Of a DNA stretch of 64,000 nucleotides, positions 1 through 13,900 are shown piece after piece. Under the pieces are notes generated by a model, which saw nothing but the letters and a program-made list of their open reading frames with translations, did not search any database and was not told where the DNA came from. The number at the start of each line of letters is the position of its first letter. The stretch's first letter is position 1. The position numbers were made by a program, and so were the translations under genes. Source of the stretch: Daphnia carinata (taxonomy: Eukaryota > Arthropoda > Branchiopoda > Diplostraca > Daphniidae); contig NC_081339.1 in assembly GCF_022539665.2 (NCBI RefSeq), forward strand, positions 310,001-374,000, given 5' to 3'.

Positions 1-189
1 ATTCTGGCTAGGCTTAACATTTTGCTTTCTTCTTTTCCGTACCTCTTACCATTGGTCGAATAGGAACCGCATGACATTCAAATACCTGGAGTAAGGTTCG
101 AAAACGTGAACAATATTTCCAACTGCCACCGGCAAGAGTTCAACATTTATTTTTCGAACTTAAAAGGACTGGAATAAAATTGCAGTCAG

Positions 190-3100
190 TATGAAAAAGC
201 AGACGGATGGCAAATCGTGAGCCGAGGGTGGAAGAAGGGGGGGAGCTGCAGGCAGGGAGAAAACGAGAGCAGACACTTAATACTAGACTTCACCTATTAC
301 CGTCCTGGGACGGGCCGCCATATACTAGTCTATACTATATAAAACAACAAGGAAATTTTGGGGAGGAGTTTGTTTGTCTGTCACACTGTTCTTTTGCTGT
401 GATTGGCTGGCGGGGGGACTACCTGAAAAAAGGTTCAGACCGCCGCCGGCTGAAGTGAATCGGAGGGATGGGGATTTGGAAAACTAGAATGTGGGTGGAA
501 ATGTGGACTCAGACAATTTTTCAGTCTACGGGCTTTGCGTAAAACGGGTGGGCAACAGCGTAAGCCGACGGGCACGGATAGCGGGTGCGTTAAATATAAA
601 ATAAAGAGTGGCGTAACGGACAAAAACTGTGGGATGGAAGACGGGCAGAGGCAAAGAGTGGGTGGACGGGCAACTAAAATGAACATTTTTGGCTGTACGG
701 GCTAAATGGGACGATGAACATATACTGTACGAGGGAAGACGGGCAGAGGCAAAAAGTGTATGAACGGGCAAATAAATCGTGCATTTTGACGGGCAGAAAC
801 TGTGACAGAAGACGGGCAAATGCAAACAAAAGGTCGATGCGCCATACAGCAGGCGGTTTGGCGGGCCGACGGAGAGACAGAGAGTGGGCCGGCGGGCAGA
901 GAGTGGGCCGGCGGGCAGAGAGAGGGTCGATGGGCAACAACGGCGGATTTTTTGGCGGGCAAAGGGGGTTGACGGGCAGAGACTCTACGAGGAAAGGCGG
1001 ACCGAAGCAAAAAGAGGGTGGACGGGCAACTATAGCGGGCGTTTAAACGGAAGGAGACTGTGACAAAAGGACGGGCAAATGAAAAAAATGTAGATGGGCC
1101 CCTACAGCAGGCGTTTTGGCGGGCAGAGAGTTGGGTTGACGGGCAGAGAGTGTGTTGACGGGAGTGTGGGTTGACGGGCAGAGAAGGGGTCGACGGGCAA
1201 CTTCAGCTGGTTTCTTGGCGGGCAGAGAAAGTTAGGGGATGGACGGGGAAAAACAGTGAGTGGATCGGCGGGCAAGAAAGGGGAAATCTTGATATGTAAA
1301 AAGAATAAGAGTAGAGGGGCGAAAAATAGGCGTGGGTCGATTTTCTCAAAAAATAGCGTTAAAATACGCTAGCGCCACCTATCCCCCGGCCCTGGACGGG
1401 CCCAAAGTTACTAGTCTATACTCTATAAAACAACAAGGAAATTGGAGGTGGAGCCTGTGTCTGTCACGCTGTGCTTTTGCTGTGATTGGAGGGAAATCGC
1501 CGCTGGCTGTAGTGAATTGGTGGGATGTGATTGGCTGGCGCCAAAACCGCTGTCTGCTACACTGAATTGGTGGGATGGGGAATCGGAAGACTAAGTTGCG
1601 GGTGGAATGTGGATTTAGGAAATTTTTTTGTCTACGGGTTTTTTAGTCTACGGGCTTTTCAGTCCACGGGCTTTCAGCCGACGGGCAGAGACTGTACGGT
1701 GGAAGACGGGCAACTACAGCGTTTTTTGTATGGGCAAAGGGAGTTGACGGGCAGAGAATATTTTAAAAAAAGACGGGCAAAGGGAAAAAAGTGGGTGGAC
1801 GGGCAACTACAGCGGGCGTTTTCTGGGCTGAGACTGTGAGAGAAAGACGGGCAAATGCAAGGAAAAGGTCAATGGGCAATTATATTGGTCGTTTTGGCGG
1901 GCAGCGAGTGGGCCGACGGGCAGCGAGTGGGTCGACGGGCAGAGAGACGGCAGGCGGGCAGTTGGGGGCCGACGGTCAATAACAGCGGGCGAAGTGGGTT
2001 GACGGGCAGAAACTTTGCGAGGGAAGACGGACAGAGGCAAAATTTGGGTGGACGGGCAATTACGGCGGGCGTTTTGACGGGCAACGACTGGACAAAAGGA
2101 CTGGCAAATGCAAAAAAAGGTAGATGTGCCTCTACAGCAGTAATTTTTGCAGGCAAAGTGTGGGTTGACGGGCAGAGTGTGGGTTGACAGGCAGAAAGTG
2201 GTTTGGCGGGCAAATATTGACTTGACGGGCAGAGAGGGGGGTCAACGGGCAACTTCAGCTGTTTTCTTGACGGGCAGAGAAAGTGAGGGGATGGACGGGC
2301 CGAAACAGTGAGTGGGTAGGCGGGCAAGAGGGAGGAACTCTTGATTATGAAAAGAATTAAACGTAGACGGGCGAAAAAATGGAGTGGAAAGATTTTCTTA
2401 GAAATAACGTAAGGATACGCTAGCGCCACCTATACCCCGGCCCTGGACGGGCCCAACGTTACTAGTCTATACTATACAAAACAACAAGGAAATTGGGGGA
2501 GGAGTTTGTTTGTCTGTCACACTGTGCTTTTGCTGTGATTGGCTGGCGGGGGGACTACCTGAAAAAGGGTTCAGACCGCCGCCGGCTGCAGTGAATCGGC
2601 GGGATGGGGATTTGGAAAACTAGAATGTGGCTGGAAATGTGGATTTAAGCTACTTTTCATTTCTTTCCAGTATTGCGTATAACGGGTGGGCAACAGCACG
2701 TAAGCCGACGGGAACGGATAGTGGGTGCGTTAAATAGGAAATAAAGATTGGCGTGACGGGCAAAACTGTGGGATGTAAGACGGGCAGAGGTAAAGCCTGG
2801 GTGGACTGGCAACTAAAAGGAGCATTTTTGGCGCACAGTAAATGGGACGATGGGCATAGACTGTACGAGGAAAGACGGGCAGAGGCAAAGAGTAGATGGA
2901 CGGGCAAATAAAGCGGTCATTTTGACGGGCTGAAATTGTGACAGAAGACGGGCAAATGCAAACAAAAGGTCGATGCGCCATACAGCATGCGTTTTAGCGG
3001 GCCGACGGTTAGAGAGTGGGTCGGCGGGCAGACAGGGGGTCGTCGGGCAACAACGGCGGGTTTCTTGGCAGGCATAGTAGGTTGACGGACAGAAGGAAAA

Positions 3101-3540
3101 AGTGAGTGGACGGACAACTATACCGGGGGTTTTAACGGGCAGAGACTGTGACGAAAGGGAGGGCAAATGCAAAAAAAGGTACATGTGCCCCTACAGGAGG
3201 CATTTTTGCGGGCAGAATGTGGGTTGACGGGCAGGGAGGGGGTCGACGGGCAGAGAGGGGGTTGACGGGCAAAGAGTGGTTTCATGGGCAAAGGTTGGCT
3301 TGACGGGCAGAGAGGGGGTCGACGGGCAACTTCATCTGTTTTATTGACGGGCAGTGAAAGTGAGGGGATGGAAGGGCAGAAACAGTGAGTGGGTTGGCGG
3401 GCAAGAAAGGGGAACTCTTGATTGTGAAAAAAATTAAAAGTAGACGGGCGAAAAAATGGAGTGGAACGATTTTCTTAGAAATAGCGTAAGGATACGCTAG
3501 CGCCACCTGTACCCCGGCCCTGGACGGGCCCAACGTTACT
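190..3540. repeat. Satellite-like array of ~1.05-kb units rich in GACGGGCA
   Basis: The stretch is packed with variants of a short core, GACGGGCA(G/A), repeated every few tens of bases. A longer period is superimposed. A landmark block (CTAGCGCCACCT, then CCCGGCCCTGGACGGGCCC, ACTAGTCTATACT and AAACAACAAGGAAATT) recurs at about 1369, 2420 and 3497, with a diverged copy near 285. This gives three units of about 1.05-1.08 kb. The first three blocks are each followed by a TATATAAA-like stretch and a TGATTGGCTGG (inverted CCAAT) element; the last block is cut off. The array stops abruptly after ACTAGT at 3540, about 120 bp from the 3' end of the ATPase gene. Open frames inside it are low-complexity readings of the repeat, so I do not call them genes. 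Bases 1-189 show nothing recognisable. Confidence 0.85.
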
Positions 3541-3655
3541 AGTGACTGTGATAAAAAATGAAATACATGACGTTCTACGTAAATCTTTGAAATAATGTTA
3601 TATGTTAACATCTCCCTAAGCCGTTTTAATTTACTTGTATTGATCTTTCAAGGTT

Positions 3656-3668
3656 TACATTTTTATTC
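3656..3668 (-). terminator. Candidate poly(A) signal overlapping the ATPase stop codon
   Basis: On the minus strand the stop codon lies inside GAATAAAAATG, so an AATAAA hexamer overlaps the end of the coding sequence. Cleavage 10-30 nt downstream would leave an extremely short 3' UTR. A more distal signal between here and the satellite edge at 3540 cannot be excluded. Confidence 0.35.
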
Positions 3669-6600
3669 AATTTCAATTTTTAATTTCCCTTCGCCAAAAA
3701 TGAACAAACAAATTCGATCTACCACGAAAGCAAGAATAAAATCGGCCAAGAGAACTCCCGCGAGTAGATTGCGGTATTGAGGCTCGAATTCTACTATTCC
3801 AAATTCTTGGTTAATTTCTGGCATCAAGCCAAGAACTAGACCCAGAATAAACGATCCAGTTCCCACCAAACTGTAGAGCAAGGCGCGATTTTCTTTAAGA
3901 CTTTCCATAAAGGGATGACCTCGATAGTTGACGGCGATTGTCGATACTTGAAGAGCCATACTTATGATGTAAACGGTACTATTGAGGAGATTGGGTTCAA
4001 ATTCCTTGTCTAAATCGGGGAAAGGGGATTCTCTTGGTGGTAAGCGCATCGACGATTGTTGAACCAAGAATACTAAACTGGAAAAATGGACCAAGAATTG
4101 AAGTAGTACAGTCAAGATAGTGTAGGAATTGAAAATGTTGGGTAAAGGCCGATTTCGCGACAGATGCTTGAGAGGCTTTGATCGGGAAATGAATAGGAAA
4201 CAAGCTGCCAAGAGCAAGCCTTGCAACGTGGCCTGTCCGTCACTAAATTTCACTCCCTCGAGATAGAGGACAGATTGACTGTAAGCCAATACAAGGGCGT
4301 TCAATGCTAGGATTTTAAACATTTGCAAAGTAGTGACCAGCGTACAGCGACCCTGTTTGATGACGTGGCAAATGCTTTGGATAGAGCTCATTTTGGATGT
4401 AAACGGGGCAGCAATAGACGCGTCTCCTAGTTTGACTAGTTGGGCTCGCTCTTGCTCTTCCATATCTTTCATCATTTGTTGCAACTGAACTTGTGCCCTG
4501 TTTAGGCGCTCCAAGCGAGGATCCAAGGCATGAACAACATCGTGAGAACCAGGAACGGATCTTCCCTTTTCACCGTGACGTGAAACTAGTCTTTTATTTT
4601 TTTCCTGGCTTGCGATATTCACTTCTGTTTCTTTCGTTTTGTCTTCGACTTTTTTCGATTTGGACGTAGATTCTGGTAGGTGGGATAGAATAGCGACACC
4701 TAGTAAAAAGACCACAGCATTTGCAAATGAATACAAATTTCATTCAATTAAAAACATTTTTAACTTACCGACATGAGCATGTTTCAATGCTCCTACATCA
4801 TTAGTTCCGTCTCCGCACATTAAGGTGGCGTAGCCGAGTCCGTTCAACGAAGTAATAATTAATTCCTTCTGTTTGGGGTTCACGCGGGCATAAACGCGGA
4901 TGTGGGGTAAAATACGCTGGTAAAATTCAGGATGCGCATTATGCAAGTGAGTAAGGCCCACACCCGTAATGCAAAGCACATAGTCGGATGTGAAACGTTT
5001 TAGGTCGGATGGTATCAGTGGAAGCTCCACATCTTGGTCAACACTTTGCCATATCCAATCGTTGTTAACACAACTCAGAATCAAGGTAGATGCTTTCTTT
5101 GCAAATTTTAGCACCTTTGCAACATGGCACGCAGTTAAAGGATTATCCCCGGTTATCATTACGACACGATGCGATGATGAAACAATTTCTCGTATAACCG
5201 CTAGAGAATCTTTCTTCAACGGACACGAAAGAATCAAGAAACCGGCAAATTTAAGCTCCGATTCAACGGTGTCACGCTTCAGTGACCGAACTGCTTGATG
5301 ACTTAACATGCCCAGGTTACGGTAGCCCAGGGCCAAGACTCTAGCTCCTTTGCGGGACATCGCTAAGTAGACCTCGTCATAACTAGGAGGCACCGAGACG
5401 AACATAGATCTTAAGGTCTCAGGAGCTCCTTTTACGGAGGCTATGTAGTTTACGTCCGTAGAGCCAGATAAGGTGTAACCGGCTACAACAGCCATTCGCT
5501 TCAGAGCACTGCTGAAGTGATATCTTTGAGCTATTTTTAAGGCTGGGCTCCTAACCTGAAGAAATTAGAGTAGAACAATGAAAAACACAACAAATTGTTT
5601 TCGACAAGATAGCAACCTACCGATTTACTGTTAGGTATCAGCGCGTCACCTCTCGTTAACGTCCAATCAATTGCTGTCAGTGTAGCTTTTTCTAGAGGGT
5701 CGCCAACTAAACCTTCGTCCAGGTGAATGAGCGAATGGCATGTAGCCAACGTTTGCAATGTTTCCAGAGGTACTTCATTTATGCTTTGTACAACTGCCGG
5801 GTCACTATTGTCGAGACCTGCGATACCTTCAACGACGAGGTTATCATTGGTCAAGGTCCCAGTTTTATCAAAGCAGCACATTTCAATCCGGCCAGCGAAT
5901 GGGATTCTAAAAGGCTCGGTGCAATAAACTCCAAGTTTGGTAAGTTGGACTAATGAAGTGTTGACGGCTAGCGACAGTTCAATAGGCAGTTCTGGAGGCA
6001 CCACTGATGTTAAAATCAATGTGCACTCCAAAAACAGTTTGTAACGGTTACGGTTGGGATCTTCAGTGCCTTTAATCCACAAGTAACCCGAAGCCAAGAT
6101 TGCGAAAAATAAAAGGAAAATGATGAACCCGAAAGTTTCCAGATTGTTGGCCGTGACGCGTTTTACGCCAAACAAAATTGTACGTAGCAATTTTCCCTGC
6201 AGACACAACAAAAAGTAAAATAAGTAATATAAATTAAGAAAAACAATTAGTTCGTAAAATACAACACACAAAAAGAATCTTGGCTAGAAGTTTAAGAAAA
6301 CCGATCTCTGTATAATTAAATATACAGAGAAATTTTCATGTAGAGAATTTACTCATGTATAACTACCTGAGAAGTGTTAAAGCTGTTACGAAGAACATAG
6401 GCAATGCAGCCTCCGTCGGGAGATTTAAGTTGTCCAGTTGTTTTTGCTGGTCTAAAAAATATTAATAAACATGAAGACAAGACCTCTAAATTTACTGCTG
6501 ATATCGTATTCAACTTACGAAGTGTGTTGAACTATACGGGTTCCTCCAAACAATATGTGGAGCCTGCTTTCATCTTCCAGATCCAAACAACGATTGAGCT

Positions 6601-7924
6601 CATCAGAAGCTAGATTTTCTAGTGGTTCCTTCATTTGGGGAACTGATTCTCCAGTTAGCAACGATTCATCAACAATACATGGTCCGCGAAGAAGTAGCAT
6701 GTCGCATGGAACTAACAATGAATCATCTGAGGAACGACTGACGGAAACTAAGTCACCAGGAACTAGTTGATCACTTGAGATCATTTGCCATTTTTTGCTA
6801 CGATAAACCTAAAATTAAAATCTCAGTTTATCGCATCCACGAAAAAGAAAAAAAAGTACCCCTACCTGAACTGAATATGGCTTGTTGCCCATTTTCCTAA
6901 TTTCGGACATGTTGCGCAACTGTTGCTGAACAAGAGTGCATTCGAAAGCAACCAACATAAGTAATGTAAAGATGGAATAATACCTAACATAAAACATTAA
7001 TGGTAATTATGGTACAAAAAACATTCAACAAAATTGATTTCTTACCAATAGGCATCCAAACACCAAAGGCAAACACAGAATACTTGAAAAACAAAAAATG
7101 GTGCTGTTGCTCTCTCCAAAAAAAGTTCCATGAATTCTGGTACAACCATTTCTAACCTATCAAAATCAAAATTGAAATTATAGCAACACATGGATGCAAT
7201 CTCTTAAACGAGAACTTGGGTAGCTGAAAGTATCATTACTCATTTTTGCCAAAGTTATTTTCAGCTTCATTTATCTCATTGTCATTTTGATAACCTTTCC
7301 AATCCAAGTAATTCTGATAACTATGGGTAATGGGAAAAACTGTTCCTTTGAAACATTTATCTTCAAAATCCCTAAAGTGAAATAAAATTTAAATTAAAAC
7401 GTTTTTGTCACAGTGTGTTCTTAAAAAATTAGGCCAATGCCAGTATTACCAGTTATATCTGGTTTTTTGAAAAACAAACCAAATTTTAGTTTCTCCTTGG
7501 ACATCCTAAATGGTGGAGAAAATTTTTGGTTAGTAATTCTTTTAAACCAAGTGTATAATAAAATTACCTTTGCTTTATGAATTGCTACAAGTTGAGATGC
7601 ACCATTGTTAGGCGTGGGGACAACTTTTACATAAATTGCTTTTAACGGATCGGAAGTATTCGAACAAGTAAGAAGCGTTCTTATGTGAACGGACCAGTAA
7701 CACGATAGTGAAACTAAAATTTGGATTAGTCCAATGCCGGCCAACGTAATCCATCCTGCTTCTGGGTACTCTTCAACCCCATAAACGAAAACCCACAAAT
7801 AAAACCAAAGTCCATACAAAAATATGAAGGGAACTGAATATCCATGAACAATTGTGGGTCGCGGGATATGTAACGAAACTTTTTGAACAAGATCGTCCAC
7901 ATTTTTTGACACGTCAACATCCAT
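3663..7924 (-). CDS. ATP13A1: P5A-type ATPase (ER transmembrane helix dislocase), ten exons
   Basis: P5A ATPases sit in the ER membrane and use ATP to remove mis-inserted transmembrane helices (established for the family). Exons with GT-AG junctions: 7924-7568, 7505-7450, 7371-7240, 7156-7046, 6983-6866, 6808-6519, 6451-6367, 6196-5621, 5555-4769, 4699-3663. Joined in phase they give 1182 residues, near the usual ~1200. Landmarks: N-terminal membrane hairpin in exon 1; LLTGES near residue 310; the P5A signature [13 protein letters not shown], followed by the phosphorylation site DKTGTLTND near residue 493; [11 protein letters not shown] near 830; about six C-terminal membrane helices in the last exon. 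The start ATG is the first in a frame that encodes a typical P5A N-terminus. AATAAA overlaps the stop codon. No breaks are seen. Introns of 50-100 nt predominate. The family call is firm; small errors at splice edges are possible. Confidence 0.95.
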
Positions 7925-10900
7925 CTTTTTTGTCGTCTGTACTCAAGTGTACGACACTGGTGGACTTTACCGAGCTGCCGTCTGCAGCTGTTAACCGGTT
8001 ATCTATTCGATAGATTTGACAAGTCTTAAATATCGATGACTACGGAATTTACAGGTAACTGGTTAACGGACTAGTTTTCGTTAACCTCTACCATAGCTAA
8101 TGTTGCGTTAACCTGATCATCTAAATGTTCATTTTATCATTAACCGGCAAATTTGCACCGACACAGACCTAGTGCAGATAGTGTTTTACAAATATGTAAC
8201 GCAATTCCCGTGTTTTTAACCGGCCCAATTTCACAATTTGTCACAAAAACGGGCCCTTGAATAAATATTTCCGTTACGTTAAAACACAAACACTTCCCCT
8301 CCACCATGCATGAAATTTCTCGAATGCTTCTTTTGTTCAGATTTTCCCTCCGCTCAATTTTCTTCCCTCATTTCTACAGCTGCACTTTGTTCTTTTTCTT
8401 TGCTGCAAACAGACGATATAACAAGCTACGCCACTGAAAAATCATTCGTTGTATCCGCTCGAAATAATCTGAAACCTGTCAAATCCGTATTTTTCTAAAA
8501 CTGGAGGAACGGAACATCGGATGAATGTTGCGTTGGTACTAAAACGAAAAATATTATACCCTAAACGTATATATTTTCTGAAAGCTATTTATTCATAAGC
8601 TTACGTCCGTAGCTTTTAAAATAATTGCGCAAGTATTACTTTTTTGATTTTGTGAAAAAAGACGAAACTTCGGACCGCTGATGTCTGAGCAAAATTTTTT
8701 GTTATAGTTTTCTGTTGTTTATTAACTAAAAAGAATCCGACTGCTGCTGAAATCGAAGAGATGTCGTAACTAGGGTGGTTTTTGGCGTTGATTGATGGCA
8801 TCCATTTGAAATTCTAACCGAACAATTGTCTGTTTTACAACCCCAAAAACACACGTTTATTTTATGGAATTATGGACTTTTAATCCGCGTGCAACGACGA
8901 AGAAGATGAAATATAAAATATGTCTGTAATTCGGATTATGCTCGTTTTTGTTCACTTGGATGTTGTATCAATATTTCAATACGGTAGAAAAATATACGTT
9001 TCTATTTTCAGGGATGCTAAGAGGTTATATAACAAGAAAAAGCTCTGCGAACTCTTTAGCATACATTACTTGGGGCACATTTGGATCTGTTAAATGCTCA
9101 ACGTTTGTTATCTGCTGCATTGCAAGCTACAAAAAAATGTTTCCTTTAATCTATTCTTCCTCGTCCGCTGCTAATTAATCTGTAAAGCCGCTATCTCTGA
9201 TTTGTCCGTAATGCATTATATGATTCTACGTTCTCAGATTTGTATGTTAATTCGTTTTTATTGTGCCCCGTAAAATGTAACCCTGGCCAAAGATAGAAAA
9301 CCATTCCAGTTTTGATTCGCGTTTCTTTGTTTTTTTGTTTGTTTTTGCCTTTTCTTATTTATAATTCTATTTTTTTAAATTTTATTTTAAATACCTTTTA
9401 CTGGAAATCGTGAAACCGAGAAAAAAAGAATTATGGAAACTTGGGAAGGAAAAGATTTCCGTTACAGGGACCAATGTTTCCCGCCCATCGCCGCACAATT
9501 TTTACCGAAAAGAAACATGTGTTCGGATCGCGGCGTTTCGCCCAATAAAGTTAAAAAAAAAAAAATAAAACATAACATGTTGATTTATTTAAACGTTTTA
9601 CAAGCAGAAGGTTACAGGAAATAATTTCATCCTTCACGTATTACGTTGTAAATAGCCCGAAACTTCATTTTCACAAAGCCAGCCGTTTTTTATGATCCAG
9701 TAGCATACAGTATTGATTATTTACCCTGCAAGCTCTAGCCTTTGTCCTGCATTTAGACTACCTGCCACACGTGCGATTTAGGAGTGCCATCTTGACAAAT
9801 TTAATTCTTTTTAAAATTATTGAACGTAAAGCCATATCTTTTTTTGGAAGAGAGACATTTCATCTATTTGCTGCCACTCCGCCAGCTGGAACAGCGGGTG
9901 GTGGTCGTTTCTATTCACACATTCATGATACTGTCACGAACAAGTGTTTTCAAATCAACGTTCGCTAGACCATGGAGGCCATGTGGGCCTACTCCCCCTG
10001 TATCTCGTTCTTTTTGTAAAAGCAATAACATCGACAGGGGCTACTAACCGTTAATAACGCTGAAATTTAGTAATGCCGAACGTTATACCACAGTTAAATA
10101 ACTCGTTTGCCTTGTGTTGCTTATAGGCGCTATCAAGGTTTTTTTTTTTAATTCGCTTGGAACTAAGCAGACACACCCTTGTATGTAGTTCCGTGTACGT
10201 AACTTTACATCCCGCTCATTATTTTAGATTGTCCAAAAAGTCACGTTTCGTTCGATTCTCGCGTTGTCTCGTAACAACCAAGAACCCACTTTGCAGTCTT
10301 CTTTATTTCTTGTTTTCTTTAGAGATGGTGGAACAAATAGAACACCGAGCAATTGCATGTTATTGAAGTCGTTCATGCTGTTTTCCGTCTATCTATTGTT
10401 CATCCTTTCTTTTAATTCGCAGAGATTGGTCTATTGATTAAAGCAAGATTCAAGAAAATGATCAAGGAAGCTTATTACTGATTTGCTATTGAACTGATTC
10501 GTCTACTGATGACATTATACTTTTGTGGCACAAGTGGCGTCGAATTGAATAAAACGCATTTCTATGCAACAAAAAACTGAAATGTTTTTGCTATTCCAGA
10601 ACATATGGATGTACTGTACGCTTGGTTTGTACCATTTGTTCATGTTGAAAACTTTGAACCATTGAACCACTCTACTCCCTTAATGTTCCCCAACAGATAG
10701 TGCCTAATTAGCATGTTTTGAATGTCTGTAGACGAAAGAAAAAAGAATAGACTGGGGAACACGACGAGCATACGATTTATTTAGTAACTCTACCGGACAG
10801 CATTTAATTAATTCACGCGTTCTTTCTTAGTTGCAGCCTCTTGCATATTGTTTTCTTTTTCTATCAAGCTAGGCTGCATCAGAACGATTAAAATTTCAAT

Positions 10901-13900
10901 TCAACGTATTATTAAAATACCAACGACTTTTTTTTAAACCGTACTTGTAACACCTTCGCATCACAAATCAAGAGAATAATAAAATTTTTTGCAAGAACTA
11001 CTTTTAGTAAAATGAATGTTTAAAATTTTCTTTTACACGAGCCTACATCACTCATTCAATAATACTTTAAAAACTTCCGCATTTACTTTTTAATGCAAAT
11101 ATTAGCAACTAAGTACAGCCCAATGTGTGCGTTATTCAAAATTTAGATTTGATGATTATTATTTAGAATTAGGATTTGATTTTTAAATTTGATTTTTAAA
11201 TTAAATGTTTAGTCTCAAATTCTAAACAAAAAATCTTAAACAGATTTTGTAAGGGGGGATGGTCAAACAACTTGACGAGTAATATTTAAAACCTGCTAAT
11301 GGCAAACTGCGAGCAAAGAAATTACAGATCTCTGCTTGAGACATGGAATTTTCTTTTTGCCATGTAACTACTCAAACAAAATAAACAACTTACGAAGAAC
11401 AGCGGGTTCATCCCGTCTGTATAATTATACTGCGGTGATGATACTGAAACAGAACGGTCGGTATATATCACTCGAGAGTTGGATGCGACGTGTGAACCGT
11501 TGAAAAAATTTTTAAATGAAAGTTCGAAGTTTTTCTAATAGGTAAGAATCGCTAGTTCAACGAAAATGAGTTAAATTTTTTTCAAAAATGACTTTAGTGA
11601 GCTTTGCAAATTCTGATTTACAAACAAAGTGCTGCCGGGAACAATATGCAGCCTATTAGCACTCCAACAAAACGTGGAAGCGTACGCTATTTTCCCGGCT
11701 TTTTTTTCTGAAGGGGATCCTCTTTTGATTGTTTCATTTAACTTGTCTTATTATTCATACATTGTGTGATAACTTTTCTGATGAACGAAAAACCAACACA
11801 AATGTACTTCAGGCAAAAGTATATAACAAAGTCCGACCTTTTGTCTCTCACGAGTTCACTAAAAGTCGCAGAATAGCCACAATTACATATGTATTGCTTT
11901 ACAAAATTATGTCGAACACAATCCGAAAGCAGCTTGTGCCGCGCCAACAATGCATGTCGCATTGTCAATCGACTTTCCCGGTAACGTATTAGATATGGGC
12001 CTAATCATTTATGCAACCAATTTTGAAAATATTTCTAATTCAGCTATTTTATTTTGGGCTGTTCCCATCTTGTTTTACTGTACTAACGGATCATTATGAA
12101 TGCGTTGAGGACGAATTCTAAATTACCAATGTAATTCAGGGCACTAAATACTTCGCGGAATGAATGTACCCTTGACGTAATTTTGTCACATGCGTTGCTT
12201 TCTTGTTTTACTAACAGCAGTCTGTGTTCGACGATTATTAGACGCATCAAAGATAGCCGAAAGTACATGGCAATAACAAATCAGCAGGCCTTTATTTTTA
12301 TTGTTAACCAACCTGGAAGAGCAGGATATGAGTCCTCAGCAAAATATGAGCGAGATGCTAAAATCGTTTTATGACTCTTGAAACAACTTTAATTTGATTT
12401 GGCTTTAAAAAGGCGAATGTCGTGCATGATTTTTCAAGTGATTTTTACGAAACTTTCTAGTAAATCCGATTTGATCCAAAATCACGTTTGAAAAGTTGCA
12501 AAACACGCGATTCGATTATTTGACATCCCTTGCCTTCCCTTTAGGCTTAGGGATGCGGATGTAGAGTGGAGGCCTGGAGGGGATAAAAAAAAAATGGGGT
12601 GGCCACAAACGACACCGATGAGCAAAAGTCGAAAAAGGGCTACAAATTATAATTTTTTTTTTTGGTATTTTTACAAACCAACATGGTGTTAATTAAACCT
12701 ACATTATAAATCAAGGAAAGTACCCACTACAAAGCACATTTCCTCAAAAGGTAAAAAAAAAAAAAAAATTTGTTCAGTCGCCAAAGAGGGAGTTTGAAAA
12801 AGGTCTCCAACTAAAATTGACTAGGGAACACCATTGGAAGGCACAGTATTTCTATCTATTCCCCTAACCTGGGGAGGGAAAAGGCTGGAATTATTTTTCT
12901 TAAAACAAAGGGCAGGAAACAGTTATTTTGCAAACTTGCCGTATGGGACCACAAAATATCCGTTTTTAGAGGGAAAACAACAGGAATTTTAGGATCAGCT
13001 CAAGCATTCTTGTTGAAATTGCTATTTCTTGCGAAAATCGAACGATTCCCCATATTCTCTTATTTGTGCACATAGTTTTGTACACGTGATCAAAATTCTT
13101 GGAACGCTGATACGCCATGACCCTTGCCAACGTGTGGTCAACATTTAGTGGCCTATAATTCCGAAACTATCATTTGGGATACTTTTACCGCGTGGTCATT
13201 ATTGTGCAACTTTTGGCATACCCGAGCACGGGAACAGATGTTCTTTTACTACGTACAGTACTAACATTGTTCATCAGTTAGTTGCTGTAGTGGAATTTGA
13301 CGTTAGTAAATTTCAAAACAACCAACGATATCGAGGCCAGTGCACCACATTAGCTTTAAAGTTTACAATATTAAAATAAATTTAAATACAGCTACCCTAT
13401 ATCGGCTTTGAATAAGTTAGACGAAGGCACCACCTTCGCCATTACCAGGTGTCGTTAAGAATATTTTGGATGTTGTCAACTTGTTCTTGAATGCTTAAAA
13501 CATTTCTGGTGACAATTTTGAGACAGCGGTGCACATTTTCCTGTGGACACGTAATGCATACAACATACGTTACGAGGGGGTATATAATATATCGACGGCA
13601 TGGCACTATTAATGAAAGTTAACCGAGAGGGTCACCACTTTAAAGCTTTCCTTCTTCTGGGGAAAAAAAAAAGGAAAAGGCAATACAGCCCACCAGATGT
13701 GAATAGGAAATGAGTCGAAAAAGTGGGGCACGCAAAATCCTTTGGAAAGCCCGGGCAAAAGTTGGAAGATCCCGGATCAGCGACAAAGCGGGATTTGGAA
13801 TATAGCGAGGGAGTCGGTGATGATGGAACCCCATCCACATCAAAGTGCCGAAGTCTGCTGCTTCAGGAAATGGAGATATGAGAAATAGACGTAAATATAG

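Noticed and set aside
207-2429. Long open frames on both strands in the left array, rich in Pro/Leu/Ser or Gly/Arg
   Set aside because: They are readings of the GC-rich short repeat in several frames at once, with no domain and no splice signals.
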